NCBI GenBank assembly: GCA_024509875.1
Contig: JAMPIV010008048.1
Coordinates: 1 to 64,000 of the forward strand
Reading direction: 5' to 3'
Source: Oreohelix idahoensis
Lineage: Eukaryota > Mollusca > Gastropoda > Stylommatophora > Oreohelicidae
DNA: 64,000 nucleotides
Made by a program: the position numbers and the translations under genes. Positions 47,411 through 59,009 of the stretch are shown in pieces. Position 1 is the first letter of the stretch, and each line of letters opens with the position of its first letter. The notes under the pieces were generated by a model. The model made no database searches and was not told where the DNA came from. It saw only the letters and a program-made list of their open reading frames with translations.

Positions 47411-50400
47411 TTAAGTGGCATCATGTGGGCATCTGGACAGAATGTCCGCCATCACATTTTCTGAACCACGGATAGCTCGTACCGAAAAATGAAAAGGTTG
47501 AAGAGCGATTGCGTATCGAGTTGATCTCGAGCTCTTCAAGTTCTTACTTTGGATAGCCGTAAGAGCTTTTTGGTCAGTTTCCACTACGAAATGCGCGCCC
47601 AGAAGGAATCTTTGGAGTTTGAGAATTGACCAAACCATCGCCAATAATTCGCGGTCTAAAACCGAGTAATTCCTTTCTGCAGCATTAAGTTTTCTGGATA
47701 TATACATTACAGGATGCAGAGTTCCAGAGTACTCTTGCATTAGTGCCGCTCCAATCCCAGTGGATGAAGCGTCACTACGAAGAACAAATGTCTTATCTGT
47801 TGTAGGTAACACTAAAATAGGTGGTGATGAAAACATAGTTTTGATCTTCTCTAGTGAAGATTGGCATTCATGAGACCAGTGAACCATGTTAGGCGACCCT
47901 TTCTTTAATAGTGTAGAGAGAGGTGCCATGATAGAGGACAGATTCGGAATGAAACGTCCATAAAATTGTATGAGACCTAAAAGACTTCGCACTTGCTTTT
48001 TAGTCCTAGGGATAGAGATGTTAAGTATCTTAGTGATATTATGGTCTTCTGTCTTCAAGAAACCGTGACCTACTCGATGGCCTAAGAAAGCAATTTCGCT
48101 AAAGCCAATACAAGCTTTAGATGGTTTTGCTGTCAGGTTATACTCACGCAGAGTTGATAATAATTCAACTAATCCTGAATAGTGATCTTCCCAAGTATCG
48201 CTGAAAAGACAGATGTCGTCTAGATAAGCAATGACATCTGACCGATACGATAGGATTCGACGCATCATGCGTACAAATGTAGCTGGTGCGTTCATAAGGC
48301 CGAAAGGCATAAAATTCCATTGGAAAAGGCCTCTGGGAGTAGAGAAAGCGGTAAGAGGTTTGGCGCGTTCGGATAATGGAACTTGCCAATATCCTTTAGA
48401 CAAATCAAGTTTAGTGAAAAAATGCGATTTAGAAAGACGAGTAAGTAACTCTTCTAGTAAAGGCATAGGTTCAGCATCGAACTTCGTAACTTGATTCAAT
48501 TTGCGATAGTCAACGCAAAGACGTATGTTATTGTCTTTTTTTCGAACAATAACCATCGGCGAAGAATATGCAGAAGTGGATGGTTCGATTATTTGTAAAT
48601 CTATCATTTCATCCAACTCCTTTTCAACCTGTGTTTGGAAATGTATAGGGATAGGATAAGGCCTAACCCTAATTGGAGTATGTTCAGTTAGAACAATGTC
48701 ATGCTCAATGACATGAGTTTGTCCAGGGATGTCAGTGAGGACATCCTGAAATGTTTGTAACATAGACGAAACTTGTCGCCGTTCTCCTAGAGACAAATCA
48801 GGAGAAACAGTAACGTCTTTCCATGATTCACTAGAATGAAGTGGGATCATTGGAAGCGGGAGATTAACATCCGAAAAACTTGTTTCCTCATCCTGTATTA
48901 CAGACAGTGATGAGTAATGACCATGTTTGACATGAGAATCGTCCGTTGCCTGGAAAATAGGCTGTAAATAGTCAGGACGTTCATGGAACTCCGTAAGCAT
49001 ATTGATGTGGAAGGTTTTATGCTTCCCGTTAATATCGACGATGTAGTCAACATCTGAAATTTTCGATATTATATCGTACGGACCTTTCCAACTAATAAGG
49101 AGTCTATTTTCACGACAAGGTAGCAAAACAAATGCTTTGTCACCAGGACAAAGTTGTCGTAAAGTTCTCTTCTTATTAGCAAATTGTCTTGCCTTCTGCT
49201 TAGCAAATTCAGAAGAGGACGTTGCCAATTTGCATGCTTCGATAATCTTTTGTCTCAGCGCGATGACATACTCGTAAGAAGATTTTGTGTCATCGTCAAT
49301 ATTGTCAGCTGTTATAAGATCATGCAGCAAAGACATTGGGCCGCGCGGTCGCGCGCCAAAGACAAGTTCAAAGGGCGAAAACCCTGTATGTTCATTGGGG
49401 ACCTCTCTGTACGCGAAGAGGGCCGCGGGTAAAACCCTATCCCAATCTTGAGGATGATCCTCAGTTATCTTCCCTAATAAGTTCTTAAGTGTTCTATTTA
49501 GTCGCTCGACCATCCCATTGGACATAGGATGATAGATGCTACTCAAAGATCTCTCTATCTGTAGAGTAGACATTACTTGAGACATGGTATCCGATATCAG
49601 TTGGGTGCCATGATCTGATAATATTTCTCCGGGGAATCCCAGCCGAGAAAATATAAGCCAAAGAGCATCTGCAATGTCAGCGGTAGTAATGCTCTTTAGA
49701 GGGATAGCCTCTGGCCAACGTGTGCACATGTCTACACACGTTAAGATAAACTGATGTCCTCTAGCAGATTTGATCTTGAATGGACCAATGATGTCTATCG
49801 CCATTTTCTGGAATGGACGAATAGGAATATCTGCAGCCTGAATAGGCGCAGCATGACGAGGACCTTTGGATTTGACTTCTTGACATACTTTACAGGATCG
49901 ACAATAGATCCGTATGTCCTTGTTCACAAAAGGCCAAAAGAAAGCCGCAAGAACTCTTGACTTAGTACGGGAAAAACCCATGTGACCAGCACACTGCGAG
50001 TCGTGTGCATGTTGTAAGATCTTAACTCTCAAATTCTTGGGTACAAGAATCTGAGAATGACTTGACTTAGTGGAGTCTTGCACCATACGTACAAGTACGC
50101 CATTCTTCATTGTAATCCAAGATTTACAATTTGAATCTTTATTCGGATCACCTTTTGTTACAAGAGTGAAGAATTTCTTAAGAGTCGGATCTTCTTCTTG
50201 TTGTTTTATAAACGAGTCACGAGAAATTACCAAGGGATCATCTTGGTTATGCACTTCATTATCTTCAACAGATGAAGTTTCAGGCATATTGAGAGCTTGA
50301 GCTCTAGTGACTACTGCATTAGCAGATTGCATATTTTGATTTTCCCAAACGGAAATTTGCTCCGGAGTGCATTCTTTGACTCCGTGAATGCGACCGATGA

Positions 50401-51037
50401 TAAGATCAGCGATCGGATTCGGCAAAAGACATGCGTGTACATCTCCTGTGAAGAAAGGAGTAGCAATCCTAATGATAGCGGTAGAGTATTTCTCTATGGT
50501 GCCGCCAAATGTTACGCATTTGACTACTTTGCCTGTAGAATGAGAAGGATCTATGAGTGACTGCCTAACCCCAATAGTTGTGCATCCAGAATCAAAAAGT
50601 ACTGAGACTGGATTGTCATTTACTAAACCTTTGTGTAAGACAAGGGAACCTCTCCCATCATGCGCGATTGACGCAGGAAGAGCGGGAAGAGGATGGCCAC
50701 AGCTTAAAGTAGACACTGTGGTTGGCTCAAATAATGTTTTGCATTGGGGGCACTGAGATGCTCTCCCAAAATCAAAAGCGGCACATGCCATATTATTAGA
50801 GTCATCATTATCTTTATTTTGTTTATAGGCTTCGTGGGACTCTTGCTGTGCAGAGTTCGCCTGGTAATGAGCTTTATGTTTTTTGAATTGTGCTCTACCT
50901 CTGTTATTATTGCCTCTGTACTTATCATTGTTTCCATCATTATAACCCCTACTCGGGTTTGAATCATAGCTCCTTTGGTTACTATCATCATATTCATTAT
51001 AATGAGTATCTCGGTAATTATGATCCTGTGTCTCCAT
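47411..51037 (-). CDS. pol: element C pol: protease, integrase, RT, RNase H
   Basis: 1208 codons without a break. Residues 96-114 hold C-x2-C-x13-C-x-H (CPQC to CGH). The protease DSG is at 149-151, with IADLIIGR near 210. The integrase zinc ligands are H345, H352, C382 and C385. The integrase core triad is D415, D475 and E511, with 35 residues between the last two. The GPY motif is at 651-653. RT is about 793-990 with catalytic YLDD at 938-941. RNase H acidic residues are D1089, E1130 and D1155, and the protein ends ADILSRC. All catalytic residues are present, so the enzymes look functional. The first ATG (51037) is probably not used: the frame is open for eight codons upstream, and gag joins it by a one-base shift at an A4 run (51043-51046). 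Related elements have one continuous gag-pol. Confidence 0.93.
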   Translation of the reverse strand: METQDHNYRDTHYNEYDDSNQRSYDSNPSRGYNDGNNDKYRGNNNRGRAQFKKHKAHYQANSAQQESHEAYKQNKDNDDSNNMACAAFDFGRASQCPQCKTLFEPTTVSTLSCGHPLPALPASIAHDGRGSLVLHKGLVNDNPVSVLFDSGCTTIGVRQSLIDPSHSTGKVVKCVTFGGTIEKYSTAIIRIATPFFTGDVHACLLPNPIADLIIGRIHGVKECTPEQISVWENQNMQSANAVVTRAQALNMPETSSVEDNEVHNQDDPLVISRDSFIKQQEEDPTLKKFFTLVTKGDPNKDSNCKSWITMKNGVLVRMVQDSTKSSHSQILVPKNLRVKILQHAHDSQCAGHMGFSRTKSRVLAAFFWPFVNKDIRIYCRSCKVCQEVKSKGPRHAAPIQAADIPIRPFQKMAIDIIGPFKIKSARGHQFILTCVDMCTRWPEAIPLKSITTADIADALWLIFSRLGFPGEILSDHGTQLISDTMSQVMSTLQIERSLSSIYHPMSNGMVERLNRTLKNLLGKITEDHPQDWDRVLPAALFAYREVPNEHTGFSPFELVFGARPRGPMSLLHDLITADNIDDDTKSSYEYVIALRQKIIEACKLATSSSEFAKQKARQFANKKRTLRQLCPGDKAFVLLPCRENRLLISWKGPYDIISKISDVDYIVDINGKHKTFHINMLTEFHERPDYLQPIFQATDDSHVKHGHYSSLSVIQDEETSFSDVNLPLPMIPLHSSESWKDVTVSPDLSLGERRQVSSMLQTFQDVLTDIPGQTHVIEHDIVLTEHTPIRVRPYPIPIHFQTQVEKELDEMIDLQIIEPSTSAYSSPMVIVRKKDNNIRLCVDYRKLNQVTKFDAEPMPLLEELLTRLSKSHFFTKLDLSKGYWQVPLSERAKPLTAFSTPRGLFQWNFMPFGLMNAPATFVRMMRRILSYRSDVIAYLDDICLFSDTWEDHYSGLVELLSTLREYNLTAKPSKACIGFSEIAFLGHRVGHGFLKTEDHNITKILNISIPRTKKQVRSLLGLIQFYGRFIPNLSSIMAPLSTLLKKGSPNMVHWSHECQSSLEKIKTMFSSPPILVLPTTDKTFVLRSDASSTGIGAALMQEYSGTLHPVMYISRKLNAAERNYSVLDRELLAMVWSILKLQRFLLGAHFVVETDQKALTAIQSKNLKSSRSTRYAIALQPFHFSVRAIRGSENVMADILSRCPHDAT

Positions 51038-51042
51038 GAAGG

Positions 51043-52251
51043 AAAACTTGGATAGTTTCTAGAATGACTTCCTTTGCGAAAGTTCCTGTAATTATGACCA
51101 CCCCTGAATCGAGGGCTGTCAGCTCTTCTCCAGGTATTCGAAGAAGAACCCTGAAATGATTGGTTACCTTGGTTCTGATAACTGTAATAGTTACCTTTTT
51201 TATTAAACCTATTTTGAGGTCCTTGGAATTTGTGAGAGTGATTAGGGTTGTATGGTGTTGCAGAAGCAACTGGCATACCTTCTTTAACCTTACTGTTGCT
51301 AATAGCTACGTCCGGATGTGCAGTGACGTATTGGGTACAATACTGTTCCATTTCTTTTAGAGACTTAGGTTTACGCTCATGTAAGAATTCGAGGAAAGGT
51401 TTATTTATACTTGACATAATCTTGTCTCTGAGTATCAAGTCCATAAGGGCTTCATAAGTCTTTTCTGTTTTGGATAGCTCAATCCAACGATCAAATGTAA
51501 GACGTGTTCTTGCAATGAATTCTGAGAATTCTACACCTGCCTCAGGCACCATTGTCTTAAACAACTTCCGATAACCCTCTTCAGACAACTGATACTTCTT
51601 TAACAAGGCTGCCCTAATAACATCATAGTTATCTTTGTCAGCCTCTTCAACCAAACTTAAACTAGTCAGAGAATCACCTTTCAGATTTTCTGATAACTGG
51701 TTAGCATATTGTGATTTGTCCACATTATGTGCTCGACACGAGCGTTCAAATCTGTTTAGCCAGAATGTTATGTCATCACTGGAAGGGTTGAACGCTGGTA
51801 CCTTGACCTTGTAAGTAAAGGGTTTACCATTACCACTAGATGCTTGATTAACATTACTTATGTTTGTTAACTTTAACTTTTCTAACTCAAATGCTAAAAG
51901 TTCTTTTTGGTGTTCATGTTCTCTTATTGCTTTTTTCTCTTGTGCAGTAGCCTCATCTTTTCTTTTCTCTTTTTCCATTTCCATCAGGAATCTTTTTTCA
52001 TCAGTCTGTATCTGCAATCTCTTTTGTTCATCCTCTCTTTGTAATTTTTTTTCCTCAGCTTCTAATCTTTTCTCCTCAGCTGCTAATTTCTTTTCTTCAA
52101 TCAATGCTTTTCTTTCTTCAGCAGCAGCAGCAAGTTTTCTCTCTTCTGCAGCTAATGCTTTGTCATATTGAGCAACTGCCCATTGTTCTAATTGCTGACC
52201 AGTCTTATCAAGAGCCCTGCCTTGTGTGATAAAATAATCTAAGGTAGACAT
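51043..52251 (-). CDS. gag: element C gag
   Basis: ATG at 52251 (MSTLDYFITQG). The first 150 or so residues are an Ala/Glu/Lys/Arg-rich coiled coil. The capsid region follows (DITFWLNRFERSCRAHN), with GVEFSEFIARTRLTFDRWIEL. The SCAN/CA-C-like helices are KTYEALMDLILRDKIMSSI and FLEFLHERKPKSLKEMEQY. A basic Arg/Gly/Asn-rich segment is likely to bind RNA. The frame remains open to 50704, but beyond about 51043 it is an out-of-frame reading of the pol region, as comparison with B shows. The protein should assemble the particle. Confidence 0.88.
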
Positions 52252-53515
52252 CTTGTCTAATAAGATCAGTAATTTGCAAAAGTAAATAAATTCACTTTCT
52301 TAGTCTTAATCAAAGACCTTGTATGATAACTTTTTAACCTGTGGAAAAATAGTACTTAACTATCCCAATCACTGTGGGAAACAAGCCTTACAAAGGTCTT
52401 GTATAAATCCTTATATAATAACAGCTATAAGTTGCTGGTTCACTCTATAATATAAGTGCAGTGCACCAGAAATAGTGTTTTATATATCATCAACTGTGTA
52501 CCTTTAGTAATAGCAATTGACTATCAGTTGATTCTTGTACATCAATTTATATGATCAACTATATTTTAAATAGTGTATGTCGATCAGGCACCAAACAAAA
52601 CAGTTATACAGAAGAACATGAAAACATTTGCGGAAATGAAATAAATCAAATGGGAAAAACAATAAAAGATAAACCGCAAGAGGATAACAAATACAAATAA
52701 CGCCACAGTATATAAATATAAATTGAGAATAGAACTGAAAGATAGAATAGGGTAGACCAACAAATTACAAACAAATCAAAACAAACTAAAGAACAGAGGA
52801 ATATTACAAAAACAACAATGAGTACAGTCTTCACAGCTAACACTAATAGCAACAGCTGTCGCAGCAAATTTTCAATCAAGAAAATTGCACCTATAGAAAC
52901 GCACACATCAGACCCTCTATTACGTGGGATACTCTGCTGTGTGACACCGCCCAACCGAAACAACAACCCGCTGGATACAAACAAATATCACATATAAATA
53001 GTTAAACATAAATACATAAATGCATAAATAGTATGGCAATATGATGTAAATAGAGTGTTGCAGAAAGAATGTGTTGGAATGAAGGCTCAGCTACACTGCC
53101 TAATAGTACAGTACTGTGGTACTTTATTAAACAAATACTTCTGGTCTAATTATTTTAAATTCAACACAGAAATAGAAGCTCCATCGTTGATTTGAATGAT
53201 AACAATCAATGTAGGACTTCTCAGTTCAATAACATTTTCTTTCGCAAACACTGTCAAATATTCTCCAGTCCTGATGTGTAATGTTCTATGTTTCAACCAA
53301 GCTTGCCGTGTAACACTGTCAGTTGTATGGCAAATGTCCAATGAACCAAATGTCAACAAACCCTGACCTAGTTACTGCATACTCTCGACAGGACAGGTCA
53401 CGCTGACATCACTGTAGAGTTGTACTGTTGTTGATGTATTTGTGTGTCGTAACAGACCCCAAGGAACGTCTGGTCTCAGTAGTTTACTTCTCAATATAGT
53501 CACTGTGCAGGTTGA
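52252..53515. other. leader of element C
   Basis: 1.3 kb between primer site and gag, no supported frame. Similar in length to B's leader and partly similar in content (shared phrases near 52770 and 32560). Confidence 0.65.
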
Positions 53516-53535
53516 CCCAGGAAGCTGGCACACCA
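53516..53535 (-). other. primer-binding site of element C (candidate)
   Basis: The minus strand reads TGGTGTGCCAGCTTCCTGGG, two bases after the 5' LTR end. The tRNA was not identified. Same spacing as in element B. Confidence 0.7.
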
Positions 53536-53537
53536 GT

Positions 53538-55058
53538 TGATAAACTCTGTTTAGTTGTTAACTCATACTGGCTACTAGTTGTTGAATCATGCTTTATTTG
53601 CTAAATGATGTGAATGTCCACCAGTGGATAAATGTAGATGTTGGGACTGGTGTAGCAAAGTGTAACGATTGTCAACTCATCAAACCCAGCACAGTTTTGG
53701 TCATACAGGTCATCTTGTCCTGGAACGTGATGAGGCTCCGACAAGAATGTGAGTGTAAACAATGAGTGTGTATCTGAATGTCAGTACGCGAATGGTAGAA
53801 TGATTCGATAGAGTTGACAGGTTGGTAGTACATCACTCATACTCACACTGTTCGAATTCAAGAAGTACTGGAACTACGGTGGTCTTTTTATAACATTTAA
53901 TGGGACGCACACTTGGACAGTACGTGTATGGTTACAGGAACAAATGTCGACATAGACAGCATAATGTTGATCACAGGAATATCATCTTAAGTTAGCATTC
54001 ATGCTTGGCAAATATCATAATGGAGCATTCGTAAATAAGCATTCAGCGTTCCATCATGTAAATCATCTGGCTTTACTGACTGGGCACGTCAGACCATAAC
54101 CAAGATATAGGAAGGCTCCTAAACCTAACCTCGTCTAGCGAATATTCCTTCACGTAAAGTTCAATATATATATATTTCATAATATAGGAATCCCAGACAT
54201 GGGTTCTCACATGTAGCAGTGATCTCTTGGTTCATCGAGCGATAGTACAGGCATCCCTTTTTCTCACTCGATAAATACAAAGTATATGAATTTCAACATG
54301 GCTGTTCTCTCTCTCGTGAGCTTCACTCACTATAGAATATAGACCAAAATTGGTCATTCATTAAATGTCCTCATTTCTTCATAGGTTCTCTCATAGAGGT
54401 AATTGAATAATATCATACAATCCAGTGCTGATACATAGGAATGTCTTCTTCCTTTGAATGGATATTCTTTTTAAAAGTACCACTGTGCATCTGCTTATCA
54501 ACAACGATGGCGAAGCCCAAGTTCATAATAAATTGTGGTTTTACCTTTTTATGCGAAATATAACTTTGCCATTCCTTGGCAAAAGAGAATAAACACTGGG
54601 GTAAAGTACATACAACATGTCTATATGACTATCACTTTTCCCCATCCATATATAGATCACTATTTCGGCAAAAAGCCTGCTACAACAAAACTCAGCATCC
54701 TCACAGGATGGCAGCCATGAATCACACCCCTTCGCTAGCGATACTTCCGCTGCATAGCCTTTGACCTTTTCTAGCGACAACCAAATTAGTTCGGCTTAGA
54801 AATGCAAAGATATCCATATATAAGACAGACTCGTCCTACTCATACAAACACTACGTATAAATTCAGGCCATAGATATACTGAAGCAAGAACAATCTATTC
54901 CTACCCAGCCAAAGAATAAATCACAGTAGGCCTAGAGTCGTCTGCGGAGTCCGATCGAAGATGACGGACTATTTTTCAAGGGAAGCAACCCAAAAATGAC
55001 TTCTCCTTAAGCACTTAAAAAAGGAAATACTTTGCTTCCAAAATATTTGCGAACATAA
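53538..55058 (-). repeat. 5' LTR of element C, outer 61 bases missing
   Basis: Matches 45386-46909 with only a TA-array and a T-run difference. It ends against D LTR sequence, with TAA shared by both at the junction (55056-55058). Confidence 0.9.
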
Positions 55059-55126
55059 CACAGACACCGATTTCTTTCCTTCTAGGTATAACATCATAAC
55101 CTCCCCAGCAAATTAAACTTGCTACA
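55056..55126 (+). repeat. 5' LTR of element D, last segment
   Basis: 71 bases matching 62305-62375 with one visible difference, ending in GCTACA. This fixes the inner LTR end of D and shows that C lies inside that LTR. Confidence 0.88.
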
Positions 55127-55131
55127 TATAT

Positions 55132-55150
55132 TGGTAGGCTTGTCCGGGAA
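55132..55150 (+). other. primer-binding site of element D, tRNA-Pro-like
   Basis: TGGTAGGCTTGTCCGGGAA, five bases after the LTR. It matches the tRNA-Pro primer site of element A apart from one inserted base and a few changes. Confidence 0.65.
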
Positions 55151-55342
55151 TTGAATTTCTCCTAGTACTACATACATTGGGGTCTGAGGTTTAGCATTAA
55201 CATCAATTCTATTTTCCCATGGAATCCCCATAATTACTATTGCCCACGATTTGGGAATTTAATGAAGTGTCAGAACCTGGAATTAATTAAGTAAATTTGC
55301 ATTTATTTTAGAAATTTAGTTAGAACATTTTGCATTTATCAG

Positions 55343-57418
55343 ATGGCAGATTTGGCCAAGTTTCGCTCTGCGGCTGTGCAGACTGCCAGGGAAATGAATA
55401 TGGAGGGTCAAGTCTTGATTGACTATGTCACCTCAGAATGTGATAAATTTATTGCTAGGGAAGAACATAGGTTAGCTGAGGAAAGGAAAATACAGGTAGA
55501 AGAGGCTAGGGAGATTAAGAATTTAGAGTTAGACAGAGAGGCTGAAATTAAAAGGTTACAAATTGAGGCTGACAAGGAGGCCAGGGCCTTAGAGGCTGAT
55601 AGAGAGGCTGAGATCAAGAGGCTCCAATTTGAGGAGAGAAAATTGTATGCAGAAGAAAAGAGATTGACTGCCGAAAGGGAAGCAGAAGAAAAACAACTGC
55701 AAAGGGAAGCAGAAGATAAAAGATTACAGAGGGAGCAAGAGTTGCGACTAAGGGAGTTAGAGTTGCAAGGCCTTGCTCCGGACAATGGTCACAGCCCCTC
55801 TACCTCTGATGCTACTGCTAGTCAGGGGGCCTCCAACTCAGCCATGGGGTTCCATCTAGACTATTTTGTAGAAAAGGATGATGACATTGAGTCATATTTG
55901 AGCAGATATGAAGTATTAGCCACTACTTATGGGTTAGAAAGAGAAAGATGGGGTGTAAAGTTGTCTCAGGGTCTTCGGGGAACAGCTTATGAAGTTTTTT
56001 TTTCCAAAATGAGCAGGGATGACCAAGACAACTATGACATGTTGAAACAGGCTCTTTTGTTAAGATATGAAAAGAACGGAGAGTTTTATAGAAAAACATT
56101 TAGGAATGCCAGGCTACTGTCGGGTGAGACCTATCACCAGTTCTCCGCCCGGTTAGAAACGTATATGGAGAAATGGGCTACTTTGGGGAAAACCCAAGAT
56201 CTCAAAGAGATGATACTCATAGAACAGATGAGAGAGTCCATGGCTCCAGACATGAGAAAGTTTCTCATGGAACAGGGCGCGGAGAGGCTGGGTGAGATAA
56301 TTAATGTCGCTGAGAGGTATCAGGCAGCCCAGGCAGAGGTAGCTGGCGCCAAAAAGAAACCAGTAGATCATTATAAGGCCCCACAAAACTATAATAAATT
56401 TGACAATAAAGGTAAGCAAAACTTTGATAGGCCTCGAAATGATTATAAAAATAAAACCTCACATTTCAATGACAGAAAGAATGATGAAAGAAAACCTTTT
56501 CATCAAGGTAGATTATATTGTAGATATTGTAAGAGGGATGGACATGACATTAAATTTTGTAAAAGTAAACCTGCTGGATTTGCTGCTATGAAAATGGGGA
56601 ACAAGGAAGTAAAGGACAAACCTGCTGGACAGCAGGAACCTTATCACCCCCCAGTTTGTGAGAATGTTGTATGCAATGATGTCACCATTAGGTGCCTCTA
56701 TGATACCGGTTTAGATTTTGATTCTGTCGTGAGCTCGCACTTGGTGAACCCAGATCAGTATACCACAGAAACAGTGGAGATACAAGGGACCACCAAGGAC
56801 ATACCACTCATGACACTTCCCATTGCAAGAATAAATGTGAAAACTCGCTATGTGGAAGGTGTAATCAGAGCAGCAGTGATCGACGCACCCATCTACCCTC
56901 TGATATTGGGGTGTCGTTATGTCTACTTGGGGAATCCCAAGAGACCTGTGGTCTTGGCAGCCGTCCAGACCCGATCACAATCCAGAAAGGAAGAAGATGA
57001 AGATATAAATACTCATCCAGAGGAGATGAGAAAGGCACAGGCTGAAGATAGGTCACTGAAGCCGTGTTATAAGAAACTCCCAAAGAGCCATACTCCTCCT
57101 AATAAAGGAGAATTTTATATGAAGAATAAATTGTTATATAGGAAGGCCGGCACTGGTTCAGCTGGTCACGGACAGCTGGTCCTTCCCAGTTCATATAGGG
57201 AAAAGGTGATGGAGTTAGGTCATACTATCCCCTTCAGTGGTCACATGGGGATTAGCGCAACAGGACAGCGTATAGCTTGTCATTATTTCTGGCCAGGGAT
57301 AACGGAAGATATAAAGAGATATGTAAAATCCTGTCCAGAATGCCAGAGAGTAGCTCCAAAGCATTGTACTGCTCCAGCAACTCTAGGGGAAATGCCCATA
57401 GTGGGGAACCCCTTTTGA
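55343..57418 (+). pseudogene. element D gag, zinc knuckle, protease and integrase zinc domain in one frame
   Basis: ATG 55343 (MADLAKFRSAAVQ). Residues 40-150 are a charged coiled coil. The capsid region runs from about 170 (FHLDYFVEKDDDIESYL) and includes a SCAN-like block (MRKFLMEQGAERLGEIINVA). The CCHC knuckle CRYCKRDGHDIKFC is at about 56520-56560. Protease has CLYDTGLDFDSVV (about 56696) and PLILGCRYVYLG. The integrase zinc domain is HTIPFSGHMG to CPECQ (57220-57350). Gag and pol are one frame here with no stop or shift between them. The frame fails at a T4 run (57412-57415), one base longer than needed, just before the integrase core. Confidence 0.9.
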
Positions 57419-58472
57419 GAGAGTTGCAGTGGATATTGTGGGACCTCTCACTCGGACCAAGAGGAGGAACAGTTACATCCTTACTCTGGTAGACACTTGT
57501 TCTATGTGGGGAGAGGCGGTAGCCCTGCCATCAATCGATTCGAAACATGTGGCAGAGGCATTACTTACTATATTCACAAGGTTAGGATTCCCGCATCAAA
57601 TCTTGACTGATAACGGCTCACAGTTCAAGGGGAAACTAACAGAAGAGGTTTTTAGGTTGTTTCAAGCCAATCACTTTCATTGTAGTCCGTATCACCCCCA
57701 AGGGAACGGCCAGGTAGAGAGGTTTAATGGGACTCTCATTTCTATCCTGAGAAAGCTGGCACATGAGAAACCTGATACGTGGCACCAATACTTGCCCGCC
57801 GCGTTGTTTGCGTACCGGGAAGTTCCACATAATTCAACCGGGATGGCACCCGCAACCCTGTTATTTGGGAGGCCAATAAAAGGTCCATTAGAAGCCTTGT
57901 TAAGGACTTGGACAGATGAGAAGGCAGAGGAGACTGTTACCTCATCCTATCAATATGTGAACGAACTGACCACTCGTTTAAAAACTAGTTGGAAACTGGC
58001 AAATGATAATTTGAGACAAGCCAGGAAAAAGCATGCTGCTTATTATAATAAGAAAGCGAAGGATAGGGAGCTTGCTGTAGGGGAGAAGGTGCTTCTTCTA
58101 TTGCCAGGCAGCAACAATAAACTTCAGATCGGATGGCAAGGTCCATATACAGTTTTGGAAAAGGTATCCAGAACAAATTATAAGATAGACAAAAAGGGAA
58201 AGGAAAAAGTCTATCATGTGAACCTTTTGAAGAAATACCTGGACAGACAAATCCAGGAAGGAACACACCTAATGGCCTTGTCTATCGCAACCGAAATGAA
58301 AAATGACCCTCTCACCTCATTTGAATATCCACTGAAAACCAGTGAAACGTTTGCACAGGTGAAGATCAGTAATCACCTGACAAAAGGACAGATTGAGAAG
58401 GTTCAACAGGTCCTTGAGAAACATACAGATGTGTTAACGGATAAACCGGGACACACAAATTTGTTGGAATAG
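57416..58472 (+). pseudogene. element D integrase core and GPY/F domain
   Basis: Continues after the one-base shift. Catalytic residues lie in VDIVGPL, ILTDNGSQFKG and NGQVERFNGTL. AALFAYREVPHNSTG follows, then the GPY/F domain (QIGWQGPYTVLEKVS, about 58125) and HVNLLKKYLD. It ends at TAG 58470-58472, where element A has a tyrosine codon, so this is a nonsense change. The next frame continues directly in phase. Confidence 0.9.
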
Positions 58473-59009
58473 GATATGAAACTACTAGACCCAGCACCCA
58501 TCTGTATGAGGCCCTATTCTATTCCTTTTGCTAAGGAAAAAGCTTTGAAGGAGGAGATAGATTATTTGTTACAAGAAGGGATTATTTCTCACAGTGAGTC
58601 TCCTTATAGTTCCTGTGTGGTTTTGTTGCGGAAACCCTCGGGAGAACATAGACTGTGCATCGATTACAGGAATCTGAATGCTGTCACAGAAGGTCAGGTG
58701 GATCCATTACCTGATACTACTCAACTATTTGCCAGGCTGAACAGTGCAAAATATTTTTCTAAGGTGGATCTTAGCAAAGGCTATTACCAAATTCCAGTAG
58801 AGCCTGGGGTTCGACCTTATTTAGCCTTTAGCACCTCGGAAGGTCATTATGAGTTCAACATGTTACCGTTTGGGTTGAAAAATGCCCCGAGTGTGTTTTC
58901 TAGGATGATGCGAAAATTGTTGGATCCCCTGAAAAATCCATGTATTTCGAATTTTATGGATGATATCATCATTGCTACGGAAACATTTGAGGAAGCGTTA
59001 CCTCTTTGA
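58473..59009 (+). pseudogene. element D RT, first part
   Basis: Same frame as the integrase, resumed after TAG. It has YSIPFAKEKALKEEIDYLL, RKPSGEHRLCIDYRNLNAV, VDLSKGYYQIPV, LPFGLKNAPSVFSRMM and the catalytic NFMDDIIIATETF (about 58955). It breaks near 59000 through an apparent one-base loss. Confidence 0.9.

Larger units (their letters stand above)
45386..55058 (-). mobile_element. Gypsy retrotransposon C (Gmr1-like order), nearly intact
   Basis: Minus-strand element inside the 5' LTR of D. LTRs at 45386-46970 and 53538-55058 differ only in a TA run and one T run. The pol frame is unbroken for 1208 codons, and only one frame break separates it from gag. The right LTR lacks the outer 61 bases, and about 413 bases of D's LTR are missing at the same junction, so no target duplication remains. 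Closely related to B in protein sequence but with a different LTR. Confidence 0.93.

Noticed and set aside
51030..51060. Programmed -1 frameshift between gag and pol in element C
   Set aside because: No slippery heptamer in the right phase; B and D are continuous or break at other sites. A homopolymer change is simpler.
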